Assembly (NCBI GenBank): GCA_012934845.2
Contig: WNNJ02002157.1
Location: 186,001 to 250,000 of the forward strand
From: Pomphorhynchus laevis
Lineage: Eukaryota; Acanthocephala; Palaeacanthocephala; Echinorhynchida; Pomphorhynchidae
Reading direction: 5' to 3'
DNA length: 64,000 bases
Shown here: positions 20,311 through 33,207 of the stretch, piece after piece
Position numbering within the stretch: position 1 is the stretch's first letter
Layout: each line of letters starts with the position of its first letter
Notes under the pieces: generated by a model
What the model was told of the DNA's origin: nothing
Seen by the model: only the letters and a program-made list of their open reading frames with translations
Databases searched by the model: none
Position numbers and translations under genes: made by a program

Positions 20311-23300
20311 TGGTGGTAAGTTGACGACTAAGATGATGAAGATGTACAAGAACTTTGCTTCGGGCATTGTTTTTTACAATTTAGAACCGCAATCTAGAAA
20401 CGCTTTTGAAAACGTTTCGAGTTGACGAAGTATTTAAAATTACTTATAATTAAAATCTTTATAATTGATGTTATGTATAAATATTTAAATGAAGTTAATT
20501 AATAAATATCAATGAAAAATAAGAAAATCTAAGTAATAGCTAAGAATGCATGGCAATGAAAGTAATTTACTTACAAATGATTTAAATGTGTATTTGATTT
20601 AGAACTTGATATCTTGAACTTTAATTGTATTTATTTAAGCACAAGATTGCACTTGGCGACTGCTTTCGATGCAAGACTGCGCAGTACTTAAAAGTATATC
20701 AGAAAATACACATTAAATGCTAATGACTTATTACATTAGAAAGCATTAATTCGTTAATGTAATTTTTCACAAAATTATTAATATTTTTAAGCTAGAATAC
20801 TTGATACAAAATACTCTGAAAATCAAATTATATGGTGTTTGAAGCATTACAAAGCACTTATATCTATAACGTAAATTTATATACAAGCTATCGTATATCT
20901 TCGAATGCTATTTACATAATAATATTAATATTAATGTTTACATAATATTGCATTTGTTGTCTTTGCAAAATAAGACAAAATTGTAGCAAAAATGTCATTA
21001 AATGATTATCGCAAAATTTGTAACAAACGTTTAACTAAAACAATAAAAATTATCACAAATAAATTATTAAATCTAATAGATTATTAAATCTAAAATTTTT
21101 AAATCTAATAATTCCAAATTTCCATAGTTACGAATTTTTAGATTAAAATTTCAAAATTTAATAATAAATCTCGATTAATAATATTTATTTCAATTATCAA
21201 AGTATTATTTGTATATTTGTTTAATGTCATATTTGCTTAATTGAAATTGTTATTAAAATTTCCATGAAATAACTCATTTTCTATTTTCAAACTCATTGAC
21301 ATTTTCAATAAATTTGCAGTAATTAAACATGTAAATTAATAAATTAATGAATTATAAATTGATGATAAGCACTAAACCCATAATCTTCTATTTTGATTAG
21401 ATAGTTTTACTTTAACAAATAAAATAATTTTTTTTGAAAAAGTTCAATATTTCGATAGCTTCTTCAATTTTATTGTAATCCTGGTGATTATTAAAACAAC
21501 CAAACAATGGATAAAGCTAAAATTCGGTACGACTCCGAAATAATTTTAATCTTCTAAAATCTGATGAACACTAAATTATATAATTATACAAAATTATATA
21601 ATTTTTAAATATATCGGCTGCATTAAATTACTGGAATGTATTGCCGAATTATGTTCTTGCCAGAGTCGATAAGAAACTCAAATGGGTACTGTTAAGATTC
21701 ACAATTAAAATTTATTTGATTTTGCAATATGCATAAAATAATAATTACTCGAAATATTAAATCGGGAGAAGCCTTTTACCCAGAAGGAATTTTATTAACT
21801 CCTCTCTCACGTTATAAAATAAATGTAACATTTATTATTAAATTATTATTTTACATTATTTAATTATTTTAAAATAATTATTATTATTTTAACTATTTAA
21901 GTACATAACTATTTAAAGTATAACTATACTGTACATAATTATACTGTACATTTACAGTATAACTATTTAATAACTATATATATACAGTATAACTATTTGT
22001 AACTATTTCCAATTATATCAATTCTCTATGCAATATATTGATATTCAAACTCATTTATGGAAAATATTTCAAAGTAAAATTAATAATTTAGCTGTAAATA
22101 TTTTCTACAATCTTAAAACTTCAAAATAAAGCACGTACTATATTCACCATGATATATAACAAGTGACGGCGAAACCTCGACTCCTAGATTATTCTTAATA
22201 ATTTGAGTTATTTATTTTGTCTTACTTTAATATTATCCCATACATTGCTTCTCGTTTAAATTTCCAAATATGTATTGTTTATCGTAATAATTTATCACCC
22301 TCTAATTTGAAATTGTCTGCTATAAAAATTGCCTGCTATACTAATGCACAAAGAAAGCATATTATATAATATTATTGTCCACATATATTAGCGTCCATAA
22401 ATATTTTATCAGGAAATTATTTTACAGATAATCGAAACCGGCTTTAGTTACAAACTCTGAATTCTTTACACGGGCTTATATGATGTTCGCTTCAAAACAG
22501 TTACTTCTTGCTGCATTATTATGTAACTAAATTTTAATAGTAAGAGACTAATATAATTTATAAAAATTTAATATTTAAAATTTACAAAATTATTAAATTA
22601 TAAATCATCAAATTGTTGTAATTAATTTTATTATAATTTAAATAATGAAAATGAACCAATACAAGACCATAATGAATCTATCTAATCACTAGCATCAATA
22701 CACAATTTTCTTATTAATGAATGATGTATATTAGTAGTTTCGAAGCAATTTATAAATCAAACATTAAGAAAATCGTTATCGGAACTTGACTCATGTTCTT
22801 CGATTAAATAGTCAACGAATTTAAAATAGAGTATCATGTACTTTATATGGTTGATATACATGTTTGATATTTATTATACATATTTAGCATTTATTATTTT
22901 TCAATTCAATATAAATGCATTACATGTTTAAAATAAGGAAATTTTCACTAAAAAATAGCTAGTTTTAAGTAGTTTAAATAGTCTTAGTTATATTTTTACA
23001 AAATAGAGGCATTAAAATACCTTAAGCTATGTCGTGTATTGTCTTTAAGTCAAGTCTGTAATTGCAAAACAATGTCGAAAATTGATCTTACATTACATTT
23101 TCTCTTATGTGAAAACTCAAATTTTCGAATTTCTATATAAGAAACACTTAAACATTCAATCTAATTATTTGTATTAAACACACTCTAGCTGAAATGTTTC
23201 TGGAAATGATAGTTCCTGGAAATTTAAAAAAATTTAAATCAAGATCAGGATGGATTTATTTCTAGAAATTAGAATTATTTTTAATTTGTCAACCATTTAA

Positions 23301-26300
23301 TGCGATCTTTAGGAAAATTGTAATCAGTTAGTATTTAATTTAGAATCGTGTCATCAAACAGATTAAATTTCTTCGTGTCCAAGACGTTGCCTTTAACTAT
23401 CCAAATATACCATATTATTAAATATGGCTATATAAAAATATAATAATAAGGATTTTGTTAACAATTTATATAAAAAATAATAAATATTAGATATAATATA
23501 TAATATAAAAGAATTTCAGGTCTTTTTGAAAAAGCCTTGAGAGATAAAATAAATACAATATTCCTAAAATAACAAAAACTTTAGATAAAAAACCGGAGAG
23601 ATAAAATTAATATAATATTCCTGAAGATTACATAAAATTGTCTCCGAAATATTAAAAATAATTTTAATTTCTGTCCGGAATTTTTCCCTTAACTATCATA
23701 ATATACTATATTATTAGAAATGAATATACAATAAATATTAATAATATATAATATTAGAAAGAATTTCAAGTTTAAAAAACTAGAAAGATAAAATAAATGC
23801 AATATTTCTGAATATGACATCAATTAGATGATGAAAAGAATTTTAATGTGATAATGCCTATGTAAAACGTAAGATCTTTAAAAGGTACTAAATAAAGGCA
23901 CTGATTTTCAAATTATTAAAAAATAATAATTTAGATTGTTTGAAAAACTATAAATTCAAATTGTTAGTAGTCCGATACAAATTGGTTGATAACGATAAAC
24001 AAAATGAAATGCAAAAACAAAATTAATACACAAAATCGGGGTGAATTGTTACTCGGTGAAGAGTAGTTTATAGGAATAGAAGTTAGGGAGACGAGTTTTC
24101 TATGGCAGTTATATAATATTTGTATATGATTCCTCGACATGGAATCAAAATTAATACACAAAATCGATACGTTGAAACATTTGTATACATCAAATCTACT
24201 TCAGTTATAAATTTTAATGATTCAAAATTTTAATTATATGATTTAATATAAAATTCATTTGATAAATTAGGAAATACGCAAACGAATATCGCAGTAATAA
24301 ATTTAAATACAAATAAAACAGTGAGAGCGTTTTGGCATGTATTTTAAAATGTCATGTATTTAAAAGCTATTATTTAATATTAAAATGTAATATTAAATAT
24401 TTATAAAAATTAAATATTAAATATTATTTAATTTCCTAAAAGATAGTATTTTCCCAAGCGTAAACACTAGTACGAAATATATAGTAAATTACTGAACTCG
24501 TAATCTAAGATTTGTCTTCCTCAAATTAAATATTAAGGAATTGAATAATTTTTTATTAAATAAATTTATTTTATCTCAAAACTTTCTCTGCTGTCTGAAA
24601 AACTTATTGATTACTATATAATGATTTAGTAAAATATTATAACGATTTAGCTAAATTTATAGTAAGTTAATTACTAAATGTTGTTTAATTATTAAGTTAA
24701 AATTTCCAAATTGAATTTACATAAATTAAAGTAATATTTTTATGTAAAAATCTTATATACGAGTTTTATATCTTATATTAATCATATATTGTCTGATACA
24801 TTTTCTAAGATGAACCTTTTTTAATAATATGTCAGTTAATTCTTTCTTCACAGCCACTTAGAAAACGTTACTTGGGAAATTTTTGAAGAGTCTTTGGGGG
24901 TGTTTTCACTTTTGGCGAACACACTCCAGATGAATTTAACGTTAATGGCTATGTCTACACTAATACCAATTTTGTATACAACAAGCGACTTTTTGATGAC
25001 ACATTATATTTCGCATAGACATATAAGATTCTCTTTTGTAATAAAAAGATTAAATGTTGATTTTTTCAATAAGATGAGCTGATATGGATCGAAGCGGTCA
25101 GAAGAGTTAATGGGGTATAAACACGGGAACAGTTAATTTGGCGATTATAGAAATAATTATTATATTATGATAAAATTTAGTTATAATAAAATTATAAAGA
25201 TATATTTTAATAAAATTATGACAAGCGTAGTAAGCAAGCTTAGGCTATGAATACATCTCTGAAGTTTTCAAAATTAAATATTCTGTTGTTAAAAAATAAG
25301 TAATTTTTAATTTTAGCTTCAAGATTTGTAAGACTTGAACTGTTGATGTGTATATATTTTAAAATGAATTAATAAATAATTAAATAAATCGAAATTCACC
25401 GATTGAGTTTTACAACTGGATTATAACAAATTTATTTTAAATAGCTCTGTGAATTATTAGATCAAGCGTTAACTTACTGATTAAAAAAAACAAACGTGAA
25501 ACGCTTTTGAGAAATTATGTCTCGGAATTGATAAATACGATGTTTGACAAGAAATAACAACATCCATCTTTTAACGATTGCTTTCCCATTGGAATTCGTA
25601 GACGTGAAGACATTAACAATCGCTTCATGAAATAAAATCTTGTTGTTAAAATTAATAAAATTACATGGAAAAATTAGAGTTTGAGCATGTAAAAATGAAA
25701 GACACTTTAGTTTGAAAATTCGTTAGAATTCAGCTGAATTTAACCACAAAAATACTGTCGTATCAATTAATACAATTGTCAAAAAATGTATTTATGTGTA
25801 CAAATTGCAAATGAATTGTGTATAATACAGTTTAGTTCCTCATAAAGACCTTACTCATGATTTTCTTAAATAAATTTAATTCATAAATTATTTCTATTAT
25901 TCATATATCATACTTAATTATTAATTAGCAATTTGAAAATTGTTTAAAAACTGTGCGTATATGGGGTTAAATTTTGAATATTTGCGATTTATTATTTTAA
26001 TTTTGATAAGCATAATATGTCTAAGCCTGCTCTTGTCTTCTTGAATAAAAACACTTACTTGATAATTGATTTCAATATATTAGTACACAATACAAGTAAA
26101 TGTGAAAATTTGAAATAATTTTGTATCATAGCAAAATTTTAGTATTTCTAAGCTTTGTAATAAATAAAATGTATTGGTTTTGAATTAAAGTATTGGTTTT
26201 TATTAAGATCTAAAGATGCTTAGCAATTTAGAATATCCAAACAATATAAGAAAATACCAAACGCATTTGTAGAGCATTTTATATAAAAAATATTTAAAAT

Positions 26301-26325
26301 TCGATAAACTTGTAATCTGAATAAA
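20311..26325. other. Six kilobases of AT-rich sequence without recognisable genes
   Basis: No protein domain, RNA gene or strong tandem repeat is seen. The only open frame of note (24894-25082, plus, starting MGVFSLLANTLQMNLTLM) is short, hydrophobic and unrecognised. At 21390-21480 a diverged copy of the repeat forming the inverted pair at 55995-56236 occurs (GATTAGATAGTTTTACTTTA and CAATATTTCGATAGCTTCTT). Confidence 0.6.
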
Positions 26326-26328
26326 TTT

Positions 26329-27692
26329 TTGATGTACGATTTAGAGATAAAACACTCTCGAGATATTCTCTTCGGAAACACTACCGAAGAGAATGTCTCG
26401 ATTCTGGACAACTCGGCTTGCAACCCATTCTTGGGTGTCAATTTAAGATTTACTCATATTACTTCTGATAATCTGATGTACACTCACTGCAACCAGTGCC
26501 ACTGCTGGGGCACTAGGTGTCGAGCTGCAAACATACTCGATCATGTGGAGTCTGTGGGTCCGCTGACCATGCCATGGAAGGCTGCAAAGAGAATACACTT
26601 TGTACCAATTGTGTACTATGACATCCTGCATAGTCTAGGAAATGTTCATATTTTAAATCTTAGGCAAAATTTCATTTGAGTCAAAGAGGATTTTCATATT
26701 CTGGTCCAAACAGTTCGAAAGTTTCAAATTTCAAAGATGTGTTTACGGAAGATTTTAAGATGGATTAAATCCACCAGATTATCGACACAAAGAGCAATTA
26801 AACATTACGTATTATAGAGAGCTTGATCTTCAGGCTAGTTGAAGCATGTATGACGGTTTCATCCTCAACTGTACCAGTTCCAGTTGCCGCTATTTTGAAC
26901 AAAAGATCCTCTTCCAGAGGAGCTGGTCTAATCCGCCTATCTAAGAAAGGCAAAAATGGCAGTTATAAATGGGATATAAAACTCTCGAAAGAATACTGGA
27001 GTTATGAATATAGATTTCAGCTGATATGACGAGTTTTTCTAGTCTTAACTCTTTTCAGTTTTCTTTTTTGGAAGATATTCAACAAGGAGAAGTTTGTCTG
27101 CTGGAAGGAGAGAGCATCGGGTTGGATCAGTAACTTAGGCGTTGGTAAAATTTTGGAGGAGTCACTATTTCTACATAAATAAATAGTTACTCAATTTCTC
27201 TAACTAATCCCGCATTGAGATGACTTTAGAAGTATATAATTATCTGTTACAAATATCCTAACTTCCTGCCACCACTTTAAGGCACTTCCAAAATTCAAGC
27301 TCCACTATCCATTCGTGTCTGCCAGCTTTTGACAAACACTTATAGAAAGGAGATAGACATTTCAATGCTGTTAGCCTCCCATTGAATATTGCCGGCATCA
27401 ATATTAGTCGGAGGATATTTTTACCCGAAAAATCGATTACATGCCTTAAAGATCTGCGAACCATTTCAATATAAAACTCTCTCATCTTCATTTACAAAAC
27501 TGCTCTTGCGCGTAAAATCCGCGATAATTATATTATGCGGAATTAAATTCTACTAGGTTTTCATGGGTTTTGTAAAAAATCGCGTGTTCATTCAGCAAAT
27601 GGTGAAGTGCATCAGTTTTGCCAAGATAACAGTCATCTGCTTACTATGGCTGTTTTTCTCGACTTACCTGCTGCATTTGACCGCAAATAATA
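26329..27692 (+). pseudogene. LINE-A, decayed copy with internal deletion
   Basis: The plus strand starts in ORF1 at the zinc knuckles (NPFLGVNLRFTHITSDNLMY, CNQCHCWGTRCRAANILDHV). It then skips to the middle of ORF2 (LSKEYWSYEYRFQL near 26975-27020, KIFNKEKFVCWKERA near 27080) and ends within RT motif A (FLDLPAAFDR, about 27655-27690). The endonuclease and the rest of the RT are missing. Many stops occur, so it is older than the copy at 10.5-14.4 kb. Order and orientation are otherwise those of LINE-A. Confidence 0.75.
26359..26400. repeat. Inverted repeat, 17-bp arms with one mismatch
   Basis: 26359-26375 and 26384-26400 pair around AAACACTA. Lies inside the ORF1 remnant of this LINE-A copy. 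Confidence 0.8.
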
Positions 27693-28449
27693 ATAAATCA
27701 GAGACAACATATGTTGTACATTAAATTTAAAAATGGAAATATCTCAATTTTAAATTGATTTCTTATTACTCAATTTCTTTTATAAAATTGATTAAAAATA
27801 TTTAATGATTTAGAATAGAGATTGACGGTCGTCAGATGAACTGCCATATCATCAGGTTTTATATTCTATAAGTTAAAAATATTATTCACGGCAAATGGAT
27901 CATTATAATAATCGCCACGAAAAATATGTGGATTGTAATCACAACAAAGTATTTATAATCGTTTATTTGAACTTAATTATTTAAAAATTATCAGAAATTA
28001 AAAATGTTAGAGTATTAATTATAGTTATTATTTTATTTAATCTTCACGTAATAAATACAGCTAATTACTTCATTTTCGTAAATAATAATCATTTACGAAA
28101 ATAATTATCTTCACACAGATAAGTACTTAATTATCTAAGTACTTAATAGTATTAATAAAATAATAATATCTTAATATTATTGTGTTAGGCAACTAACCTT
28201 TATCATTTTGTTCTATATTATTCACTAAGATCATGCTCACGACAGTTTACATATCGTAGACGTCTCACACATTCTGTACATATTAAAACATAATGTCATC
28301 TTTAAAATGCTTACAGAAACAAGCAATTCCAATTTCTCAGTTGTCAGTACTCGGTTGTACATATGGCAAACTTAATTGCGTCAATGTTAAATGTTAAAAA
28401 GATGTCAACTTTTATCAAACAAATTTCCTTACAAATCGAATTATCTTTA
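27693..28449. other. AT-rich interval with a decayed PLE terminal motif
   Basis: At 27838-27880 GGTCGTCAGATGAACTGCC...ATCATCAGGTTT resembles 17137-17170 in the PLE terminal region. Nothing else is recognised. Confidence 0.45.
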
Positions 28450-29275
28450 AATTAAGTTAAACTAGTCATATATAGTTTGTTTCCTAATTTTAAGTTAATA
28501 TAATTGTGCAATCATTGTTACCATTGAAATGTTTTGATGACACTGCACGTTTTTTTAATCCTAATAGCCAGCAACAGTAAGCTACATTTCAGTATTGGTG
28601 GATCTCGTAAGCTATTGATTCGACACCTACGTTTTAAGGTTCGGTCCTTATATTGCTGGCTGACGATCACTTCACTCGTCTGCTTTCATGACAATTTGAT
28701 TTCAAGAAAGATTTTCGTCTTAAATTTTGCAAATTTAATAGAAATCATTTCTGATTTCAAATTAAATTAACGTTTATTGTAAAAGGTTTTACCTGCAATG
28801 GTAAAAAGCCTAACTATTTTTGAAATTAATGACTATTATCAAACTAGTCATCTAAAGTTAAGTTTTCTTCCTGATTTTAAGTTGATTTTAAGCAGTCATT
28901 TTTACAATTAAAATTATTTTGTAAAAAATACAATGGAAATTTTTACCATTGAAATTTTTTATAGCTATGTTTATCATGCACGCTACTATAATCCTAAAGG
29001 CTAACAGCAGTACCCTACATTTCAGTATTCGTGGATATTATCAGATACTGATGATACTACGTTTTACGTTTCGGTCTTTTTAATGTTATCGGACGATCAC
29101 TCGACTCGTCTGCATGAATGAAGAAATTGAGGACACTACTTTAATAACATGGCAAACCGGCACGTCAAAGATGTATATCCCGTCCGCTAGTCATCGAGAT
29201 TAAATGAAAGACATCCGTCTTAAATTTAGCAAGTTTAATTGAGATTATTTATGATTTCAAAGTAATCAGTGTTGA
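28450..29275. repeat. Diverged tandem dimer, unit ~400-425 bp
   Basis: Matching blocks recur in order in both halves: AAACTAGTCAT (28460, 28848), TACATTTCAGTATT (about 28581, 29010), TTCGGTC (about 28643, 29071), GACGATCAC (about 28664, 29092) and CTGATTTCAAA/ATGATTTCAAA at the ends (about 28750, 29250). In the minus strand both carry a GACGA...TCGTC hairpin followed by GACCGAA. This could be a satellite dimer or part of a PLE-like terminal repeat. Confidence 0.65.
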
Positions 29276-29334
29276 TAAAGGAAAAGCTACCTTCAATTTA
29301 AAAATAAAAGGATACAATAAATGTATTTATAAAA

Positions 29335-29880
29335 TAAATGAACATATATGCACTGAAATCTAGAATTAAGTGAAAACAATGAATTAAGGAAGATGCTATC
29401 AAAAGGGTATAAATAGGGATTAAATAATAACAACGACCAAAATAAAATTTACAATTCGTTATATAATAACTTAAATGATTACTTTGGTAAACTTAATAAT
29501 AGTAACAGCTTAAATGCATCAAAGATAAACATTTGGAAAATTTATATATTAGATAGAATTAGAAAGAAAATGAAAATAACAAACAATTATAAAAAAAGAT
29601 ATTAAATTAATAAAGATATGTATTTAGAACTAATTAAAGCATAAAGCCAAATTAAAGCATAACTATAACAACTATTGGTAAAGGCTGTAATAACTTTACC
29701 TTCATATGCAAAAAGCTTTATTATGATTTACTAATGAAAGAAATAAATTATATAAGTAAATAAATAGTAGATTCAGATGTAAGCGAATTTATTACTAAAG
29801 TAAGGTATAAGCTTTTATCACAATAAAGACGAAATTTTTTTAATTATAATAAAGAATTTAAATTATAGAATTTAAATTCT
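29335..29880 (+). mobile_element. Naiad-like PLE fragment (linker to RT start)
   Basis: Plus-strand text matches the minus-strand frames at 32.4-32.9 and 35.5-36.0 kb (KIYNSLYNDLN..., NIWKDYIFDKIKNKMKITNN). Here it is broken by stops. It covers the Asn/Lys-rich linker and the DKA..FVFICKK-like RT start near 29690-29720. Confidence 0.65.
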
Positions 29881-30265
29881 AAATAACATTTTTAGGATAA
29901 CATATATGAACATTCCCTCTCACGTATCATCGCTCTTTATCTAACTGTGAATTCGCACTATCTTTAATTTTCATATTTATATTTTTCTTGATATGTGATT
30001 TTTTTAATTTGTCATTAATATAAAGAATATTTATATTTTAGCATATGCCTTCATATTCTAAAGCATTCATATGTCTTCATACTTTTTGCATGTCTTCATA
30101 TGCAAAAAGCTTTATTATTATATAATAAAAAGTTAAAAAGTTAATTATGATTTAAATATATTGCAATATAATTGCTTCATAAACGCAACATATGAACGTA
30201 GTGATTTAAATTAATTTCGAATAAATTTTAAATTTAATTATGTTTTTACACCTAAAATGTTAAGA
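29881..30265. other. AT-rich spacer with short PLE scraps
   Basis: CTTCATATGCAAAAAGCTTTATTAT at 30093-30117 matches the PLE segment at 29701-29725. The rest is featureless. Confidence 0.5.
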
Positions 30266-30269
30266 TGTT

Positions 30270-30790
30270 AAAATTACAATAAAAAATATACACTGACCAT
30301 AAAATTCATTAATAAATGTATAGATAACATAAATATAGGTAGACTTTTAAATAATTTTAAAAGTAAAGAAATAAAAGAAGCAGATCTAAGTAAATATATT
30401 CCTAAAATAAGGTATAAGTTGTTACCGCCATGAGGACAAAAAATTTGTAATTTTAATAAAGAATTGAAATCAATATGTAACGATAATATTAGAAACATAA
30501 TGGAAACAGAATGCAATTGTAAAAGTCTTAGTTTTGATAAAATAAATGAACATATATGTACCCATAATCTAGAATTAATTGAAAATTGTGAATAGAAGAA
30601 AATGCTATCAAAAGGGTATAAATAGAAATGAACGATAAAAATAAAATTTAAAATTCGTTAAAATAATGACTTAAATTCTTACTTAGGTAAGCCGAATAAT
30701 AGAGAAAGCTTAAATACATCAAAGATTAGAATTTTGAAAGATTATATATTTGATGAAATTAAATGGGTATAAAAATAAAAATAAATTTTA
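30270..30790 (+). mobile_element. Naiad-like PLE fragment (linker with TECNC block)
   Basis: The plus strand reads, in broken frame, DNINIGRLL, SKYIPKIRYKLLP, KELKSICNDNIRNIMETECN, CKSLSFDKINEHICTHNLEL. These blocks are also in the copies at 32.4-32.9, 34.5-35.6 and 46.3 kb. Four cysteines in the TECNC...HICTH region suggest a metal-binding knuckle between GIY-YIG and RT. Confidence 0.68.
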
Positions 30791-31084
30791 CTGTTTTTGA
30801 ATTAAAAAATAACATGAAATCACTATATAACTTACCTATCAATCACTATTGATAACTTACCGAATAAAAAACTTATTAAATTAAAGTTAGACGAAGTCGC
30901 GTGCAAGTCTTTGGTTAGATTGTTGTATCAATCACTCATTATAGACTTGCGAAATACAGTTTGAATCGTTTTTATTGGAGCTTTCGACAAACGGTCCTTG
31001 TCAACAGATAAAATCAAACAGAATTAAAATGACAGTACAGAGATACAAGTTTTATACTAGGCATACCACGGAAGAAGTCAATTC

Positions 31085-31735
31085 GTTTACGTGATACCGT
31101 CCACAATTTCATGCGATACTGGTAATCGTAGTGACCAGTTAGACTTATTTCCGGCCATCGGATTCGCTTCGGAATTTATTAAGATTGATTCTTTTATAAG
31201 ACGACGTTGCAAGTTGTTTTCAACACAGATAATCTTAGCCTTTCCAAAGTTGATCCCATGATCGGTCGATAGGACGTGGTTGACAATGGCAGATGTGGAG
31301 TCACCCTGTTTTAGCGCATATCGATGCTGATAAATGCGCTTGGAGAATGTTTGTCGGGTTTGTCCTACATAACCTGCGTCACAATCTTGGCAAGGAATGC
31401 GGTATACGCCACTTACAGGGGACAATTTTGGTTTCTTTTTGAACAGCCCAGATAAAGTGCAACATATTTTGTGGTAAATTCGAATATTCGTCAATCCTGA
31501 GCGCTTTAGATCGTTTGTAGTGATCTGCTGCACGAGTTGTTGATAAAGGTAGTGCCAATATACGAGGTCAGACTTGGGACTGTGTTTGTTCTAACCTCAT
31601 CAGGGTTAGATAAGTTCATGCGACGACGTAGGAGTTTTTTTGGCTGTTTTTCAGCCATAATGATTGCCCATTTTGGGCAATCATCACACTCGCAAATATC
31701 TATATGAGTTCCTGGGAGGCGGATGTTTACTCTTT
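31085..31735 (-). pseudogene. Canonical PLE: C-terminal GIY-YIG domain
   Basis: An open minus-strand frame of 148 residues (31533-31087) reads SGVYRIPCQDCDAGYVGQTR, the GIY-YIG core, then FSKRIYQHRYALKQGD, NHVLSTDHGINF (conserved His) and RRLIKESILINSEAN (conserved Glu). It is the endonuclease tail of a Penelope/Poseidon-type element, distinct from the Naiad-like family. The upstream part to 31677 forms one arm of an inverted duplication with 32120-32398. The RT that should precede it is missing on this strand. Confidence 0.8.
31396..31677 (-). repeat. Left arm of inverted PLE duplication
   Basis: About 280 bp, reverse complement of 32120-32398 with scattered differences. Outer end AATGCGGTATACGCC, inner end GCCCATTTTGGG. 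Confidence 0.85.
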
Positions 31736-31739
31736 CATA

Positions 31740-32100
31740 CCGTCCTTAAAATACTGGTGGAGATGTGTCGACGATGTCTTTATTAGTGCTGAGTGAGAAA
31801 CCCTTACTGAATGAATTAGAAAGTTCGCTCAATGGGAAAGACTCTGCAATCCAATGGGATGTATGTTTCGAGAGCAGTACCAGCTCTATTTCCTTCTTGG
31901 ACGTCTTGGTCAAGCGACACGATAGCAGCGTCATTACATCAGTGTTCAGAAAACCAGGTATTTCTTGGTGCCCGCCACCTTGGCACACACATATGTCAGA
32001 TCGCTACAAAATATCTACTGTGATTTCTTTGTTGACACGACCGGCTCTTATTTGCTCATCTAAACGAACCGCTTTTTACGGACAAATGACCATAAAGAAA
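31740..32100 (+). pseudogene. Canonical PLE: RT C-terminal part
   Basis: The plus strand reads ISFLDVLVKRHDSS, SVFRKPGISWC, MSDRYKISTVISLL, the block after RT motif C in Penelope-type enzymes (FLDVxVxR...TSVYRKPT). It leads without interruption into the right arm of the inverted duplication, so the plus-strand copy has RT then the start of the inter-domain linker. YADD itself is not included. Confidence 0.7.
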
Positions 32101-32119
32101 AGCTAACACAAAAAGGATA

Positions 32120-32398
32120 CCCAAAATGGGCAATCATTATGGCTGAAAAACAGTCAAAAACTCCTACGTCGTCGCATTAACTTATCTAACACTGATAAGG
32201 TTAGAACAAACATAGTCCCAAGTCTGACCTCGTATACTGGCACTACCTTTATCAACAACTCGTGCAGCAGATCACTACAAAACGATTTAAAGCGCTCAGG
32301 ATTGACGAATATTCGAATTTACCAAAATATGTTGCACTTTATCTGGGATGTTCAAAATGAAACCAAAATTGTCCCCTGTAAGTGGCGTATACCGCATT
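32120..32398 (+). repeat. Right arm of inverted PLE duplication
   Basis: Partner of 31396-31677. At 32398 it stops at ACCGCATT and a Naiad-like PLE begins on the opposite strand. Confidence 0.85.
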
Positions 32399-32404
32399 TA
32401 GAAT

Positions 32405-33205
32405 TAACCTCTTTCATTAGTATATCATAATAAAGCTTTTTGCATATGAAGACAAAGTTATTACTAGCTTTATCAATAGTTGTATTATATAGTTATCCTT
32501 TAATTTGGTAAGTTCTTTATACATATCTTTATTAATTTTATCTTTTCTTTTATAATTGTTTGTTATTTTCATTTTATTTTTAATTTTATCAAATATATAA
32601 TCTTTCCAAATGTTTATCTTAGATATATTCGAGCTTTCACTATTAATCAGCTTACCAAAGTAAGCATTTAAGTTATTATATAACGAATTGTAAATTTTAT
32701 TTTTGTCGTTGTTATTATTTAATCTATATTTATACCCTTTTGATAGCAGCTTTCTTAATTCACAATTTTTAATTAATTCTAGATTATGGGTACATATATG
32801 TTCATTTATTTTATCAAAACTAAGACTTTTACAATTGCATTCTGTTTCCATTATGTTTATAATATTATCGTTACATATTGATTTTAATTCTTTATTATAA
32901 TTACAATGTAATTATTATGTCGTATTACATTTCAATCATTAAAATAACCTTCTTTCATCTGTATATCATAATAAAGATTTTTGCATATAAAGACAAAGTT
33001 ATTACTAGCTTTATCATTTGGATCACTTTATAATTGTTTGTTTATTCTTACCAAAGTAAGAATTACAAAGAATTTAAGTCATTATTTAACGAATTGAATA
33101 TTTTATTTTTATTGTTATTATTTAATCTATATTTATACACTTTTGATAGCATTTTCTTCTATTCACAATTTTTAATTAATTCTAGATTATGAGTGCATAC
33201 ATATT
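32405..33205 (-). mobile_element. Naiad-like PLE fragments, two joined pieces
   Basis: 32851-32417 is an open minus-strand frame of 144 residues: METECNCKSLSFDKINEHIC, KYRLNNNNDKNKIYNSLYNN, IWKDYIFDKIKNKMKI. It ends near the RT start (SYAKSFIMIY). A second, shorter piece (32935-33205) repeats the same region with an internal deletion and is cut at about 33205 by an L2-like fragment. The Lys/Asn-rich composition reflects AT-rich codons. No RT core is present. Confidence 0.72.
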
Positions 33206-33207
33206 TC

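Noticed and set aside
24894-25082. Hydrophobic 62-residue frame as a membrane-protein exon
   Set aside because: Too short, with no recognisable family and no convincing exon partners nearby.
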